Source: Parcubacteria group bacterium
GTDB taxonomy: Bacteria; Patescibacteriota; Patescibacteriia; Magasanikbacterales; GCA-002688135
Direction: 5' to 3'
DNA length: 33,374 nucleotides
Assembly (NCBI GenBank): GCA_002688135.1
Contig: NZCD01000015.1
Span: 1 to 33,374, forward strand
This document shows positions 9,986-18,314 of this stretch, in pieces. How positions within the stretch are numbered: position 1 is the first letter of the stretch; the number at the start of each line of letters is the position of its first letter. A program made the position numbers and the translations under genes. The notes below the pieces were generated by a model that saw only the letters and a list, made by a program, of their open reading frames with translations, was not told the DNA's origin and ran no database searches.

Positions 9986-10014
9986 AGAATAACACAAATC
10001 CCGCTCATTGTCAA
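9986..10014 (-). promoter_or_regulatory. Promoter of the ncRNA candidate
   Basis: TTGACA (10009-10014)-N17-TATTCT (9986-9991) with TGTGT upstream of the -10. Confidence 0.85.
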
Positions 10015-10036
10015 CCCTTTGCAAAAAACGTATAAT
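10008..10036 (+). promoter_or_regulatory. Promoter of the 10045 gene, overlapping the divergent ncRNA -35
   Basis: TTGTCA (10008-10013)-N17-TATAAT (10031-10036), then 8 nt to ATG at 10045. Confidence 0.8.
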
Positions 10037-10044
10037 ATGGCTGT

Positions 10045-11421
10045 ATGATAAGAGATCCCTCGACTTCGCTCGGAATGACAATCTTCCTTATTTTAGTTAT
10101 GTTGGTACCGATGGCAACATTTGCGGAAGAAGAATTCAATCCAAGTTTTGTGATAACTGATAAAGATTTGGTGAGTGTAGGAACAATGGATGTCGATGAT
10201 ATTCAGAATCTTTTGGATGCGCATAATGGTGCACTAAAATCTCTTCGGTTTTTTGATATAGATGGCGAGCAAAAATCTGCAGCAGAAATTATCTATGGCG
10301 CAGCACAGCGGAACAATATAAACCCTCGTGTTCTAATTGTCATGCTGCAAAAAGAAATGTCACTCATTACAGATCCATCCCCTTCTCTCTCACAACTGAA
10401 TTGGGCAACGGGATTTGCCGTATGTGATTCATGTGATGTGAATGATCCTGGCGTAAAAAAACACATGGGATTTGCAACACAAGTAGATTCCACCGCAGCG
10501 CTCTTCAGATTCTACATCGAAAACAAGCGCTCACATCCATGGATCAAACGAGCACTAAAAGAATATAAAATCGATGATAAAGTCGTAGTTCCTGTAAATG
10601 ACGCAACCGCATTTCTCTACACATACACTCCGCATTTAGAAGGAAACAGAAATTTTAGAACGATTTGGCGACGATGGTTTGAGCGTGATTATCCAGACGG
10701 GTTGTTAGTAAAGGCAGATCAAGATCCGAATGTTTGGTATTTAGAACGTGGAAAACGCCGCCGCGTAACCTCAATGTCAGTACTTGTTTCATACTTTGAC
10801 GAGAATGACATTGTGACAATTGACAAGGCAGACATAAACATGATTGATGAAGGGATTCCGATGAGTTATGAAAACTACTCACTCTTAAGGCAAGGAATAA
10901 GAACATATTTATTGGTAGATGAAGAGTTATTACAATTTGCATCTGCAGAAGCCATGCGCTCACTTGGATTTAATCCGCTGGAAATTATTGATGTCGTACC
11001 TTCTGAAATCGCTCATTACAACCTCGGAACAATGATCACATCTGCTTCTGCATATCCAACAGGCGCATTATTACAAGCTCGAGATTCAACACTCACATAC
11101 TATGTTAAAAATGGCGTAAAGCATGAAATACTCAATAATGGATTACTTGCAACAAATTTTAATAATGAACCTCCGGTAGTCATTGATGACGACGCACTCG
11201 CAGATTATTTTGATGGAGATCCAGTAACATTCAAAGATGGCTCGCTAGTCGCAAATATCGGAAATTCAAAAGTATATTTAATCTCAAATGGAGAACGAAG
11301 ATATATTCCCGACGAACAAACATTCGCACAACTAGGATTTTCATTTGAGGATGTTGCATGGGTTGGTGACACACTATTTGAGCTACACCCTGAAGCAGAC
11401 GCCCTACAAAGTGCATCATAA
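10045..11421 (+). CDS. Secreted protein with possible lysozyme-like/glucosaminidase-like N-terminal region and C-terminal repeats
   Basis: Signal peptide (TIFLILVMLVPMATFAEE); AAEIIYGAAQRNNINPRVLIVMLQKEMSLIT...QLNWATGFAVCDSC...ATQVDSTAALFRFY; repeats of the form VYLISNGERRYIPDEQTFAQLGF. Confidence 0.65.
   Translation: MIRDPSTSLGMTIFLILVMLVPMATFAEEEFNPSFVITDKDLVSVGTMDVDDIQNLLDAHNGALKSLRFFDIDGEQKSAAEIIYGAAQRNNINPRVLIVMLQKEMSLITDPSPSLSQLNWATGFAVCDSCDVNDPGVKKHMGFATQVDSTAALFRFYIENKRSHPWIKRALKEYKIDDKVVVPVNDATAFLYTYTPHLEGNRNFRTIWRRWFERDYPDGLLVKADQDPNVWYLERGKRRRVTSMSVLVSYFDENDIVTIDKADINMIDEGIPMSYENYSLLRQGIRTYLLVDEELLQFASAEAMRSLGFNPLEIIDVVPSEIAHYNLGTMITSASAYPTGALLQARDSTLTYYVKNGVKHEILNNGLLATNFNNEPPVVIDDDALADYFDGDPVTFKDGSLVANIGNSKVYLISNGERRYIPDEQTFAQLGFSFEDVAWVGDTLFELHPEADALQSAS
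10047..10078. repeat. REP-like interspersed repeat copy 2 (inverted), inside the 10045 CDS start
   Basis: Reverse complement GTCATTCCGAGCGAAGTCGAGGGATCTCTTA; one mismatch to copy 1. Confidence 0.85.
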
Positions 11422-11429
11422 ATAACATC

Positions 11430-11496
11430 GTCATTCCGGCGTAGGCCGGAATCCATCTTACTAAATGGCATGGATCCCGGCCTACGCCGAGATGAC
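11430..11496. repeat. REP/BIME-like inverted pair
   Basis: GTCATTCCGGCGTAGGCCGGAATCCAT ... ATGGATCCCGGCCTACGCCGAGATGAC; 27-nt arms with 3 mismatches. Confidence 0.85.
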
Positions 11497-11505
11497 ACAT
11501 TGTAT

Positions 11506-12300
11506 ATGTCCCTACACTTCGCTGCTGTCGTACCACATTCTCCCCTACTCCATAAAGTCATCGGCAAAAAAGCTGTCGGTGATTTTGATGATACATTGAA
11601 ATCACTCAAAAAAGTAAAAAAAGAATTATACATCGCTCAACTAGATACATTATTTATTCTCTCACCACACGGCCCACAGCGCGCACATTCATTTACAATT
11701 TCCGGCCATCCAGAATTACATATTGATTTAAAAAGTTTTGGAGATTTAATTACAGAAGGTACATTCAAAGTTGATACACATGTAGTTTCAAATATTCGTG
11801 AAGCAGGAAAAAAAGAAGAAGTTCCGTTTATGATAGATGGATCAGGAGAATGTGATTATGCCGCTGCGATCCCCTTGCTTCAGTTCAAAGATTCAATGAA
11901 GCATACGAAAATTATTATCATAAGGTCATCCCAGCTCAACGCACGGGCTCACATAGATTGCGGATATATTTTGAAAGGAATTGCAATGCAATCAAACAAA
12001 CGAATGGGGGTTTTAGCTTCTGCAGATTTGTCACACGCACTCACAACTTCATCCCCAGCAGGATTCAACAAGAGTGCAGAAAAATTTGATAAAAAAATTC
12101 AGGAGATTATTGAAGATGCAAACCTAGAAGATTTGATGAACATGAAGCAGAAATTCGTAGATAGTGCTGCTACGTGTTCATATGGCCCATTATTAATGCT
12201 GTTTGGAATGCTCAATCGAGTGAAAACAAAAACAAAAGTTCTGTCATACGAAGCACCTCATGGAGTTGGACACATCACTACTTTATTTAAATTTCATTAG
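11506..12300 (+). CDS. LigB-superfamily (class III extradiol dioxygenase-like / Memo-like) protein
   Basis: MSLHFAAVVPHSPLLHKVIGKK; LFILSPHGPQ; GVLASADLSHAL; LSYEAPHGVGH. Start trimmed from ORF-track 11470 because the first 12 codons lie in the REP pair. Confidence 0.7.
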   Translation: MSLHFAAVVPHSPLLHKVIGKKAVGDFDDTLKSLKKVKKELYIAQLDTLFILSPHGPQRAHSFTISGHPELHIDLKSFGDLITEGTFKVDTHVVSNIREAGKKEEVPFMIDGSGECDYAAAIPLLQFKDSMKHTKIIIIRSSQLNARAHIDCGYILKGIAMQSNKRMGVLASADLSHALTTSSPAGFNKSAEKFDKKIQEIIEDANLEDLMNMKQKFVDSAATCSYGPLLMLFGMLNRVKTKTKVLSYEAPHGVGHITTLFKFH

Positions 12301-12312
12301 GGGTGTTGTTAT

Positions 12313-14109
12313 ATGATCGCTCACGTCATTCCACTAAAACGCATGCCCATGAAAATGGCATATTTTGATTACACAATTCCGGATGGGATGGATATTAAAA
12401 TAGGACAACTTGTAGAAATTCCATTCCGATCAAGTACACTATTGGGTTGTGTGTCTGGAACAACAAATAAATCACAACACAAGGGATCGCTAAAACCAGT
12501 CGCAAGACTATTGAATGAAACCCCATTTCTGTCAGAGAGATCGATTAATTTGGCGATCGAAACAGCACGCGTATACGGCGTAGCACCAAGTGTCATTATC
12601 ACCATGATGCTTCCATCATTACAAAAAAGAGCTCTCACAAACTTAGAATTAAAACCGATTATAGAGAAAAGAGGTTCATCCACAAAAAAAGTAATACGTT
12701 ACATGGACGAACAATCTTTAGAGGAAAAAATAAAATCCGGAATTAAGAACAACAAAAAACAGATTCTGATCCTAGCACCAACACTATCAAGATTATTAGA
12801 AGTGAGGAATTATGATTTTGATGCTGTCTCATGGGAAAGTACGATGTCAGTGAAAAGTAAGCGCGAGGCATGGCAAAAAATCCGAAACGGCACTCCGGTT
12901 ATCATGGGGATGAGATCCGCTGTTTTCTTGCCATTATACAACCTAGAAAAAATACTAATAATAGATGAAGAAGAACAAGATCATAAAAGCTGGGATCAGG
13001 CTCCTCGATATCGAGTGCATGATATTGCGGAACGTTTAGGTGTGGATGTTACATATTTTAGTCGCACGCCAACTTTCACTACTGTGCACAACACAACAAA
13101 AAAAAATCTCTCGCAAATCGGAAAAAGAAAACCAACAAACATCACGATCGCAGACATTGCAAAAGAACGAGGATCTGGAAATTACGATGTTGTGAGCTCC
13201 ACGCTCGAAGCGCAAATACGTAAAAAAGTTGAAGATAAACAAAATGTATTTCTCTTCATAAATAAAAAAGGTTTTGCGCAATTATTACGTTGTAGAGATT
13301 GTGGATTCATCTTTTCATGCGTATCTTGTTTTTTGCCCTACACTCTTTCAGACAATAAAGCGCTCTGTCGACATTGCAAAAGTGCAGCTGAAATTCCCAC
13401 AAAATGTCACAAATGTGGAGGCATTACATTGCGGTATCAAGGAACTGGTGTGCAGCAAATCGCTCATTGGGCAGGAAAAGAATTTGCGCATAAAGCAAAT
13501 ATTATTGAATGGACAGCAGATGATGAACATGAGCAATTACCAACAGAAAAACCTATCATCATTGTCGGAACCACAGCCGCTATTTCAAATGTACAATCTA
13601 AAAATATCAAACTATTCGGGGTAGTGGATGCGGATCACATTCTAAATATTCCTGAATATGATGCTGCAGAACGAGGATTGGCACTCTTTGTAAAATTACT
13701 AACAATGGCGCAAAAAAGTGAGGCAGATTTCGTAGTACAAACACAAGCACCAAATCATGTAGTATTTGAAACACTCATTTCTGGCAAGCTCCAGCCATTT
13801 ATCAAAACGGAAAATTCTGTGCGAAAACAATTGCGATATCCTCCATATTCAAAGTTAATGAAAATAGCAATGGAGTCTCAAAAAGCAATATCAACACTGC
13901 AAAACCTCGCTGAAACAATCAAACAAAACATGAAAGAGATTGATGTAGTAGCGTATCCTCTGCTTCCTGAAACTCGTGGAAAAAATAAAAGATATGCGCT
14001 GTTATGCAAACTTGATTCCGAGAAATGGTGGAAGCAAGCGCAAGAAATTACACCTCTTTTGAAACAAGGCATGAAGGTTGACATAGATCCAAATTCTCTG
14101 TTATCGTAA
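12313..14109 (+). CDS. priA: Divergent PriA-like primosomal protein N', apparently lacking helicase motifs
   Basis: N-terminal 3'BD-like region, eight zinc-binding Cys (CRDC, CVSC, CRHC, CHKC), LRYPPYSKLMKI C-terminal region, upstream of def-fmt. Confidence 0.8.
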   Translation: MIAHVIPLKRMPMKMAYFDYTIPDGMDIKIGQLVEIPFRSSTLLGCVSGTTNKSQHKGSLKPVARLLNETPFLSERSINLAIETARVYGVAPSVIITMMLPSLQKRALTNLELKPIIEKRGSSTKKVIRYMDEQSLEEKIKSGIKNNKKQILILAPTLSRLLEVRNYDFDAVSWESTMSVKSKREAWQKIRNGTPVIMGMRSAVFLPLYNLEKILIIDEEEQDHKSWDQAPRYRVHDIAERLGVDVTYFSRTPTFTTVHNTTKKNLSQIGKRKPTNITIADIAKERGSGNYDVVSSTLEAQIRKKVEDKQNVFLFINKKGFAQLLRCRDCGFIFSCVSCFLPYTLSDNKALCRHCKSAAEIPTKCHKCGGITLRYQGTGVQQIAHWAGKEFAHKANIIEWTADDEHEQLPTEKPIIIVGTTAAISNVQSKNIKLFGVVDADHILNIPEYDAAERGLALFVKLLTMAQKSEADFVVQTQAPNHVVFETLISGKLQPFIKTENSVRKQLRYPPYSKLMKIAMESQKAISTLQNLAETIKQNMKEIDVVAYPLLPETRGKNKRYALLCKLDSEKWWKQAQEITPLLKQGMKVDIDPNSLLS

Positions 14110-14628
14110 TTGCGATTTATGACTATCGCCCCAGCAAAAAAGGGACTCACAGTTCTAACAGATCCAAATCCACAACTTCGAAAGGTTTCGGAGGATGTTT
14201 CTGTTGAGGAATTACAAACAGACGAAATGAAAAAGTTTCTATCAGAATTATATAAAACAATGCTTGATGATGACGGAATTGGAATCGCAGCACCACAGGT
14301 TGGCGTGGCAAAAAGAATTTGTTTTATTTCTGATGTAGGGAAAAATCCGCGCGTTCTTATCAATCCCGAAATTGCATGGAGTTCCAAAACAATGATTAGT
14401 ATGCAAGAAGGATGTCTGTCAGTTCCAAATGTGTTTGGTCCAGTGACTCGTCCAAAAGCTGTCCATATAAAGGCATTAGATGAAAACGGAAAGAAGCTGA
14501 AGATAAAAGCAAAAGGGTGGCTCTCGCGTGTCACACAACATGAAATTGACCATTTAGATGGCATTCTATTCGTAGATAAAGCAGATTACTTAGAAAAAAA
14601 TAATGATGAAAAACAATCACTTCTCTAA
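14110..14628 (+). CDS. def: Peptide deformylase
   Basis: GIGIAAPQVG, EGCLSVP, QHEIDHLDG. Start at 14110 or the in-frame ATG at 14119. Confidence 0.96.
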   Translation: MRFMTIAPAKKGLTVLTDPNPQLRKVSEDVSVEELQTDEMKKFLSELYKTMLDDDGIGIAAPQVGVAKRICFISDVGKNPRVLINPEIAWSSKTMISMQEGCLSVPNVFGPVTRPKAVHIKALDENGKKLKIKAKGWLSRVTQHEIDHLDGILFVDKADYLEKNNDEKQSLL

Positions 14629-14652
14629 ATCAGAATCAAGCCCAATCAACTC

Positions 14653-14688
14653 GTCATCCCGAGCGTTTTAGTCGAGGGATCCCTCTTA
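14653..14688. repeat. REP-like interspersed repeat copy 3 (diverged)
   Basis: GTCATCCCGAGCGTTTTAGTCGAGGGATCCCTCTTA. Confidence 0.7.
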
Positions 14689-14697
14689 TTCAAACTT

Positions 14698-15627
14698 GTG
14701 AAAACCTCAAACGAAACACAAAACATTCTTCTCATCGGGACATCAGATTTCGCTGTCCCGATTTTTGAATCGATCGCAAATGATCAGCGATTTTATATTG
14801 TAGGAGTCATAACTCAACCAGACAAACCAGCAGGACGAAAAAAAGAATTAAAAGAATCGCCTGTAAAAGAATGGTCAAAAACAAAATCAATTTTGCCACT
14901 GCAACCAGAATCACTCAAGGACGGATCAATTGATGAGCAAGTCAAAAAAATGAACGCAGATGTCGCACTTGTCGTAGCATACGGAAAATTAATTCCAGAT
15001 GATTTGCTCAACATGCCTAAATTCGGGACAGCAAATGTGCACCCTTCCCTACTCCCAGAATATCGAGGTCCTGCACCAATTCAATATGCGATTTTAAAAG
15101 GCAATCACAAAACCGGAACAAGCGTAATGTTAATTGATGAACAAATGGATCACGGCCCCCTCCTCACGCAAATGGAATATAAATTGAGTGGCAATGAAAC
15201 ATATCAAGAATTGTCAGACACACTTTCTCGCCTATCTGCAAACATCGTTCCAGAAGCACTTTCGTTATACATCAACGGAACACTCAAACCAGTAGAACAA
15301 AATCACAACAAAGCAACATTCACCAAAATGATCACATCAAATGACGGATCTTTATTTTGGGAAAAAGACGCTGTAAGTTTAGGGCGCCGTATTCGAGCAT
15401 TAAACCCAGAACCAGGAACATACTGCATGATCGACGGAAAAAGATTAAAAATAAAACACGCCCGAAATATCGGACGCGATGGAAAACCTGGAGAATATTT
15501 TGAACACGAGGGATCACTCGCAGTACAATGTGGCGGTGACGCACTCGTACTAGATGAAGTTCAACCAGAAGGAAAAAAATGGATAACAGGAGAACAATAC
15601 CTCAACGGCTACGGACTTCCTAAATAA
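14698..15627 (+). CDS. fmt: Methionyl-tRNA formyltransferase (GTG start)
   Basis: LLIGTSDFAVPIFESI, VITQPDKPAGR, NVHPSLLPEYRGPAPIQYAILKG, RRIRALNPEPGTY. Confidence 0.96.
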   Translation: MKTSNETQNILLIGTSDFAVPIFESIANDQRFYIVGVITQPDKPAGRKKELKESPVKEWSKTKSILPLQPESLKDGSIDEQVKKMNADVALVVAYGKLIPDDLLNMPKFGTANVHPSLLPEYRGPAPIQYAILKGNHKTGTSVMLIDEQMDHGPLLTQMEYKLSGNETYQELSDTLSRLSANIVPEALSLYINGTLKPVEQNHNKATFTKMITSNDGSLFWEKDAVSLGRRIRALNPEPGTYCMIDGKRLKIKHARNIGRDGKPGEYFEHEGSLAVQCGGDALVLDEVQPEGKKWITGEQYLNGYGLPK

Positions 15628-15636
15628 GCCTGATAT

Positions 15637-15665
15637 TTGACGCGTCATATTTCGTAACGTATACT
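15637..15665 (+). promoter_or_regulatory. Promoter of the 15674 gene with leaderless geometry
   Basis: TTGACG-N17-TATACT, 8 nt to the ATG. Confidence 0.75.
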
Positions 15666-15673
15666 TAATAAGT

Positions 15674-16066
15674 ATGCTAGAAAAAAATGATCTACAACAA
15701 ATCAAGGGGGTTGTGAAAGAAGTCGTCGAAACTGCAATTGAAAATACAGTACCAGTGATGATCAAAAAAGGTATTGAAGATACCGTGCCAGTGATGATTG
15801 GCGAGGTTCTCGCTGATAATGTTATTCCTGCACTGGATAATATACACACACGACTAGATGTCATGCAAAAGCAAATCGACAGAATGCCTGACAGGGATTA
15901 CATCGATCGTGTTGTCGGAAAATCTCAAGCTGTTTTTGTAGAAAAATTACGAACCGAAGATAAAAAAGTAAATTTGCATACAAAATTTTTAGTTGAGCAA
16001 GAGGTGTTTACTGAAGAGCACGTCACTGAACTCAAGACATTAAAAGTATTTCCTGCCACAGAATAA
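15674..16066 (+). CDS. Small helical/coiled-coil protein, function unknown
   Basis: 130-aa ORF with dedicated promoter; heptad-rich DNIHTRLDVMQKQIDRMPDRDYIDRVV. Confidence 0.75.
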   Translation: MLEKNDLQQIKGVVKEVVETAIENTVPVMIKKGIEDTVPVMIGEVLADNVIPALDNIHTRLDVMQKQIDRMPDRDYIDRVVGKSQAVFVEKLRTEDKKVNLHTKFLVEQEVFTEEHVTELKTLKVFPATE

Positions 16067-16080
16067 TTCAAAGCATTTAA

Positions 16081-16112
16081 AAAAGTAGACCCTCGCATAT
16101 CCCATGCGAGGG
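16081..16112 (-). terminator. Intrinsic terminator of the Cys-rich orphan gene
   Basis: CCCTCGCAT-GGGAT-ATGCGAGGG then TCTACTTTTTT on the minus strand. Confidence 0.8.
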
Positions 16113-16135
16113 CCTTTGTGACGGCGTACCGTCGA

Positions 16136-16687
16136 TTACTTGAACGTCAACGAACCGAGGCGAGTTTTGTGGTTGTAGAAACCAGTGAACTCACGCGCTG
16201 CATCGGGATCACCTGTGCCGTTGACCAGAGCAAATCCTCGAATCTCCCAGCCTTCGTGGGAGGGGAAGCTGTGAACCAAGCCCGTGATCTGGCACAGCAT
16301 TCCGCAAGCATCCTCTCTGTTGCGCTTGGGTGTGATGAAGAACTGAAGCTTCTTGCATGTGAGAAAATCTCGATCTCCGTGATTGGCCATCATGAGAGCC
16401 ATCTCACTAGGACCTTTCGTGATGAAGAATCTCTCGAACTCTTTCCACCACTGGTCAATCTTGTGCCAGCGCTGCGGTTCATCACGTTTGCCGATCGGAC
16501 CACCGGGACGCTTAATGCGCAACGGTCGATCTTCGCGACCAGCCGCGATGACGACTGGAACGGAATCGACATCCGAGACTTCCTGACCACCATAAGGATC
16601 AACGCACTGAGTCGAATGACAATGGATACAACAGCCCGGGCAATCAACAGCTTCACAAGACACATATGCGTATTTATCAGTAGACAT
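16136..16687 (-). CDS. Orphan protein with Cys-rich N-terminus
   Basis: Shine-Dalgarno AAGGAG 7-8 nt before ATG, consensus promoter, terminator; N-terminal CEAVDCPGCCIHCHSTQC. Confidence 0.75.
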   Translation of the reverse strand: MSTDKYAYVSCEAVDCPGCCIHCHSTQCVDPYGGQEVSDVDSVPVVIAAGREDRPLRIKRPGGPIGKRDEPQRWHKIDQWWKEFERFFITKGPSEMALMMANHGDRDFLTCKKLQFFITPKRNREDACGMLCQITGLVHSFPSHEGWEIRGFALVNGTGDPDAAREFTGFYNHKTRLGSLTFK

Positions 16688-16740
16688 ACATCTACTCCTT
16701 TTCTAAAGATCACTTGCAATGAAGATGCGCAAGTTAACAC

Positions 16741-16768
16741 CCTGATTACCTTTCGGCAACGACTCAGG
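16741..16768 (-). promoter_or_regulatory. Structured leader hairpin of the Cys-rich orphan gene
   Basis: CCTGA-GTCG-TTGCC-GAAA-GGTAA-TCAGG (GNRA-capped) in a ~98-nt leader. Confidence 0.5.
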
Positions 16769-16790
16769 CATACACCCAAGAATTAAGAGT

Positions 16791-16819
16791 AGAATAACAC
16801 ATAAAACCGGTTTTGTCAA
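16791..16819 (-). promoter_or_regulatory. Promoter of the Cys-rich orphan gene
   Basis: TTGACA (16814-16819)-N17-TATTCT (16791-16796) with TGTGT before the -10. Confidence 0.85.
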
Positions 16820-16856
16820 TGCTCCAGGAAGGACAGATACATTGAAAAACCGGTAT

Positions 16857-18314
16857 TTAACCAAATTTAGAGCTGGCATCCTGTAAGCTATCACGCAACA
16901 ATATAGAACTCAGAAAAATCATCACTAAAGCGCCAATTCCGAGAGGATGGTTTGTATATGGGGTGAAAATGTTGATGATAATTAAAGCGAAAACAGTGCA
17001 GATTAATCCTCGTTTAATTTGGCAGTTCCTTTTTGGTAACTGTAATTGATAAATTTTTCTAATGATGTTATAGATAAGCCAGACATAGGCTAAAACTCCT
17101 AATAATCCCGCTTTGATCCACAAATCCAACCATCCCCATTCAAATGCGATTCTGTCCTCACTAATTGCTGCATCGTGAGGATTTTTTATTTCTAATGATT
17201 TCGCAAATCCATGACCCATAACAGGTTTTTCTTTGACAGCACTCCACAATATCGGAAGTTGTTCCCATCGACTTGCAGCTGCAACCTCTGAATCAATTGC
17301 CTGAATTCGTTGTGTAAACAATGTATGAAGCGGCGCACGATCCTGATATTCACCAAACGGCAAAATATATAAAGCATGTAATACAACAAATCCAAGAAGC
17401 ACAGAAGAAATTCCAATCACACCAACACGCTTCACCAAACCAAATCTCTTTTTAATCAACAACCACATCACAAGAACTAGACATCCAACTCCAACTCCCA
17501 ACCACATACTTCTAGACAAACTTAAAAGAACAACAGCACTTACTCCTAATAACAGCTTAGTGAAATGCTTTGGTCGATATTTACTTGGTAGTGAAATCAA
17601 AATAATAAATGCTAGAGCAACAAAAATGTGAGATTGAAGAAATACTCTCACCAAACCATCTCCATACGGAGTGATTTCAGCAACGCGCATATCTCTTAGC
17701 CAAATATAAAACCAAGAATCAAAGAATGGTTGAGAAACGTGTGTGAAGTATGTGAAAATGATCAGACTTTTTACGACAAGCCATGAAAGAACTACAGAAG
17801 TAAATGTAATAAGTTGAGACAAAGCATTCCGCGCTAATTTCATAGTTGCCACAGGAATAAACAGTAGCAAAAATAAATATCCATTCGCATCATTAAAGAT
17901 CGACATGAAACTACGATCCGCAAATGCCCCGTGTTGAAATGCAATTGCGAGAATTATCATCAAAACAAAAAGTGGTGAGCTTATTCCAGATTTATTGAAA
18001 GTACGAGATAATTCTTTTCGTCCATTCGTGCTTGTAGGAACATGTTTGATAGACCACACAAACAGAACAACAAAAAACAAAAGCATGCGTAATGACAAAG
18101 ATTCATACGACAACATTCTTCCAAATGAACTCACAATTAATTCACCAAATATCAAAAAAAGACCATACTCAAGTTTTTTGTATGTGAGTACAGCAGCAAT
18201 AACTGCGAATAATCCTAAACTATATAATTGACTTTGAGCGTGAAAAAAAGCAAGGAGTGATGTAGCCTCCAATAATACGATAAGTGAAATTGCAGTGAGG
18301 ATTTTACGCTTCAT
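16857..18314 (-). CDS. O-antigen ligase/polymerase-family membrane protein
   Basis: Polytopic protein with RWEQLPILWSAVKEKPVMGHGFAKS loop typical of the family. Confidence 0.85.
   Translation of the reverse strand: MKRKILTAISLIVLLEATSLLAFFHAQSQLYSLGLFAVIAAVLTYKKLEYGLFLIFGELIVSSFGRMLSYESLSLRMLLFFVVLFVWSIKHVPTSTNGRKELSRTFNKSGISSPLFVLMIILAIAFQHGAFADRSFMSIFNDANGYLFLLLFIPVATMKLARNALSQLITFTSVVLSWLVVKSLIIFTYFTHVSQPFFDSWFYIWLRDMRVAEITPYGDGLVRVFLQSHIFVALAFIILISLPSKYRPKHFTKLLLGVSAVVLLSLSRSMWLGVGVGCLVLVMWLLIKKRFGLVKRVGVIGISSVLLGFVVLHALYILPFGEYQDRAPLHTLFTQRIQAIDSEVAAASRWEQLPILWSAVKEKPVMGHGFAKSLEIKNPHDAAISEDRIAFEWGWLDLWIKAGLLGVLAYVWLIYNIIRKIYQLQLPKRNCQIKRGLICTVFALIIINIFTPYTNHPLGIGALVMIFLSSILLRDSLQDASSKFG

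Noticed and set aside
11430-11496. REP inverted pair as an insertion-sequence remnant
   Set aside because: Only a short inverted pair with no transposase remnant; fits REP/BIME-like repeats better.
16118-16786. 222-aa plus-strand ORF opposite the Cys-rich protein
   Set aside because: The minus strand has promoter, SD, and terminator; the plus ORF begins after a terminator hairpin with no upstream signals.
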